Source: Mucilaginibacter sp. (GTDB lineage: Bacteria; Bacteroidota; Bacteroidia; Sphingobacteriales; Sphingobacteriaceae). From it: a stretch of DNA of 14,386 nt. The notes beneath the pieces are model-generated. The model was not told the DNA's origin, searched no databases, and worked only from the letters and a program-made list of their open reading frames with translations. Both the position numbers and the translations under genes were made by a program. The stretch covers positions 1-14,386 of the forward strand of contig JAQBNY010000120.1 in NCBI GenBank assembly GCA_028288315.1, written 5' to 3'. The stretch's first letter is position 1, and each line of letters begins with the position of its first letter. Shown here piece after piece: positions 14,129 through 14,386 of the stretch.

Positions 14129-14386
14129 ATGATGGTAGAGAATTTTCCAACAAGCAATGAGCTGATACCCCATTTATTTAGGGAAGAATATACCAAAATG
14201 ACGGCTGTATTATGTCGGCTTTTTGGTTTAAAGCACATTGAAATTGCCGAAGACATCGCCAGTGAAACATTCTTAAAAGCAACTGAAGTATGGGGTATAA
14301 AATGAGTACCGGAGAATACAACGGCCTGGCTTTATACCGTAGCCAAAAATAAAACAAAAGACTATTTAAAACGAAATATTTTTTTT
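14129..14386 (+). pseudogene. ECF sigma factor (ECF42-like) with in-frame TGA, 3' end outside window
   Basis: From the ATG at 14129 (a second ATG follows directly) the frame reads SNELIPHLFREEYTKMTAVL, then FGLKHIEIAEDIASETFLKA and TEVWGIK, a sigma region 2 of the SigJ/ECF42 type. It then meets a TGA at 14303-14305. The same frame carries on with VPENTTAWLYTVAKNKTKDY to LKRNIFF at the window edge, which is again family sequence. In relatives the stop position is usually glycine (KGxPENP), so a single G-to-T change (GGA to TGA) explains it. No frameshift is needed. The truncated product would be 58 residues, lacking most of region 2 and all of region 4. It is either a true nonsense mutation or a sequencing error near a contig end. 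The neighbouring DGPF gene supports the family call. Confidence 0.8.

Noticed and set aside
1..14386. tRNA, rRNA, insertion sequence, integrase or prophage signals
   Set aside because: Looked for on both strands; no transposase or integrase motifs, cloverleaf-like sequence or target-site duplication was recognised.

Overview
The window comes from a member of the Bacteroidota, most likely the Sphingobacteriaceae (Mucilaginibacter/Pedobacter-like). This rests on a SusC/SusD pair, a Bacteroidota-style promoter motif (TTTG - about 19 bp - TAnnTTTG), few Shine-Dalgarno sites, a 58-residue histone H1-like protein of the type common in this group, and moderately low GC. The genus is an inference from protein style, not a database match.

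Layout. (1) Positions 1-6005, minus strand: a tight operon in the order susC-like TonB-dependent transporter, susD-like surface lipoprotein, then a lipoprotein that looks like a glycoside hydrolase family 71/99-type TIM-barrel enzyme and runs off the left edge. This is the start of a polysaccharide utilization locus (PUL). (2) Positions 6006-6476: a 471-bp divergent intergenic region with a good promoter for the rightward gene, a weak candidate for susC, and several inverted and repeated short motifs. (3) Positions 6477-9098, plus strand: a membrane-spanning one-piece regulator. It has a signal peptide, a laminin-G-like region, a kelch-like propeller, one transmembrane helix, and a cytoplasmic winged helix plus BTAD domain of the SARP type. 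Its position suggests it senses a glycan signal outside the cytoplasm and controls the PUL. (4) Positions 9396-11258, plus strand: an orphan TPR-containing membrane histidine kinase with a slightly degenerate ATP-binding G2 box. (5) Positions 11437-11613, minus strand: an Hc1-type histone H1-like protein, separated from the kinase by a bidirectional terminator. (6) Positions 11614-12407: a gene-poor stretch holding the H1 promoter and a terminator-like hairpin with no gene assigned to it. (7) Positions 12408-14386: a YCII-family protein, a convergent AraC-type regulator whose 3' end overlaps it, a divergent DGPF/YCII-family protein, a terminator, and an ECF sigma factor (ECF42-like) that carries an in-frame TGA and runs off the right edge.

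How the parts work together. In the left half, surface glycan would be cut by the GH71/99-like enzyme, bound by the SusD-like protein, and imported by the SusC-like transporter. The divergent trans-membrane SARP-type protein takes the place usually held by a hybrid two-component system or an ECF/anti-sigma pair; this is the most distinctive system here. In the right half, the DGPF protein next to an ECF sigma factor is a known conserved pairing, but the sigma factor appears broken in this sequence.
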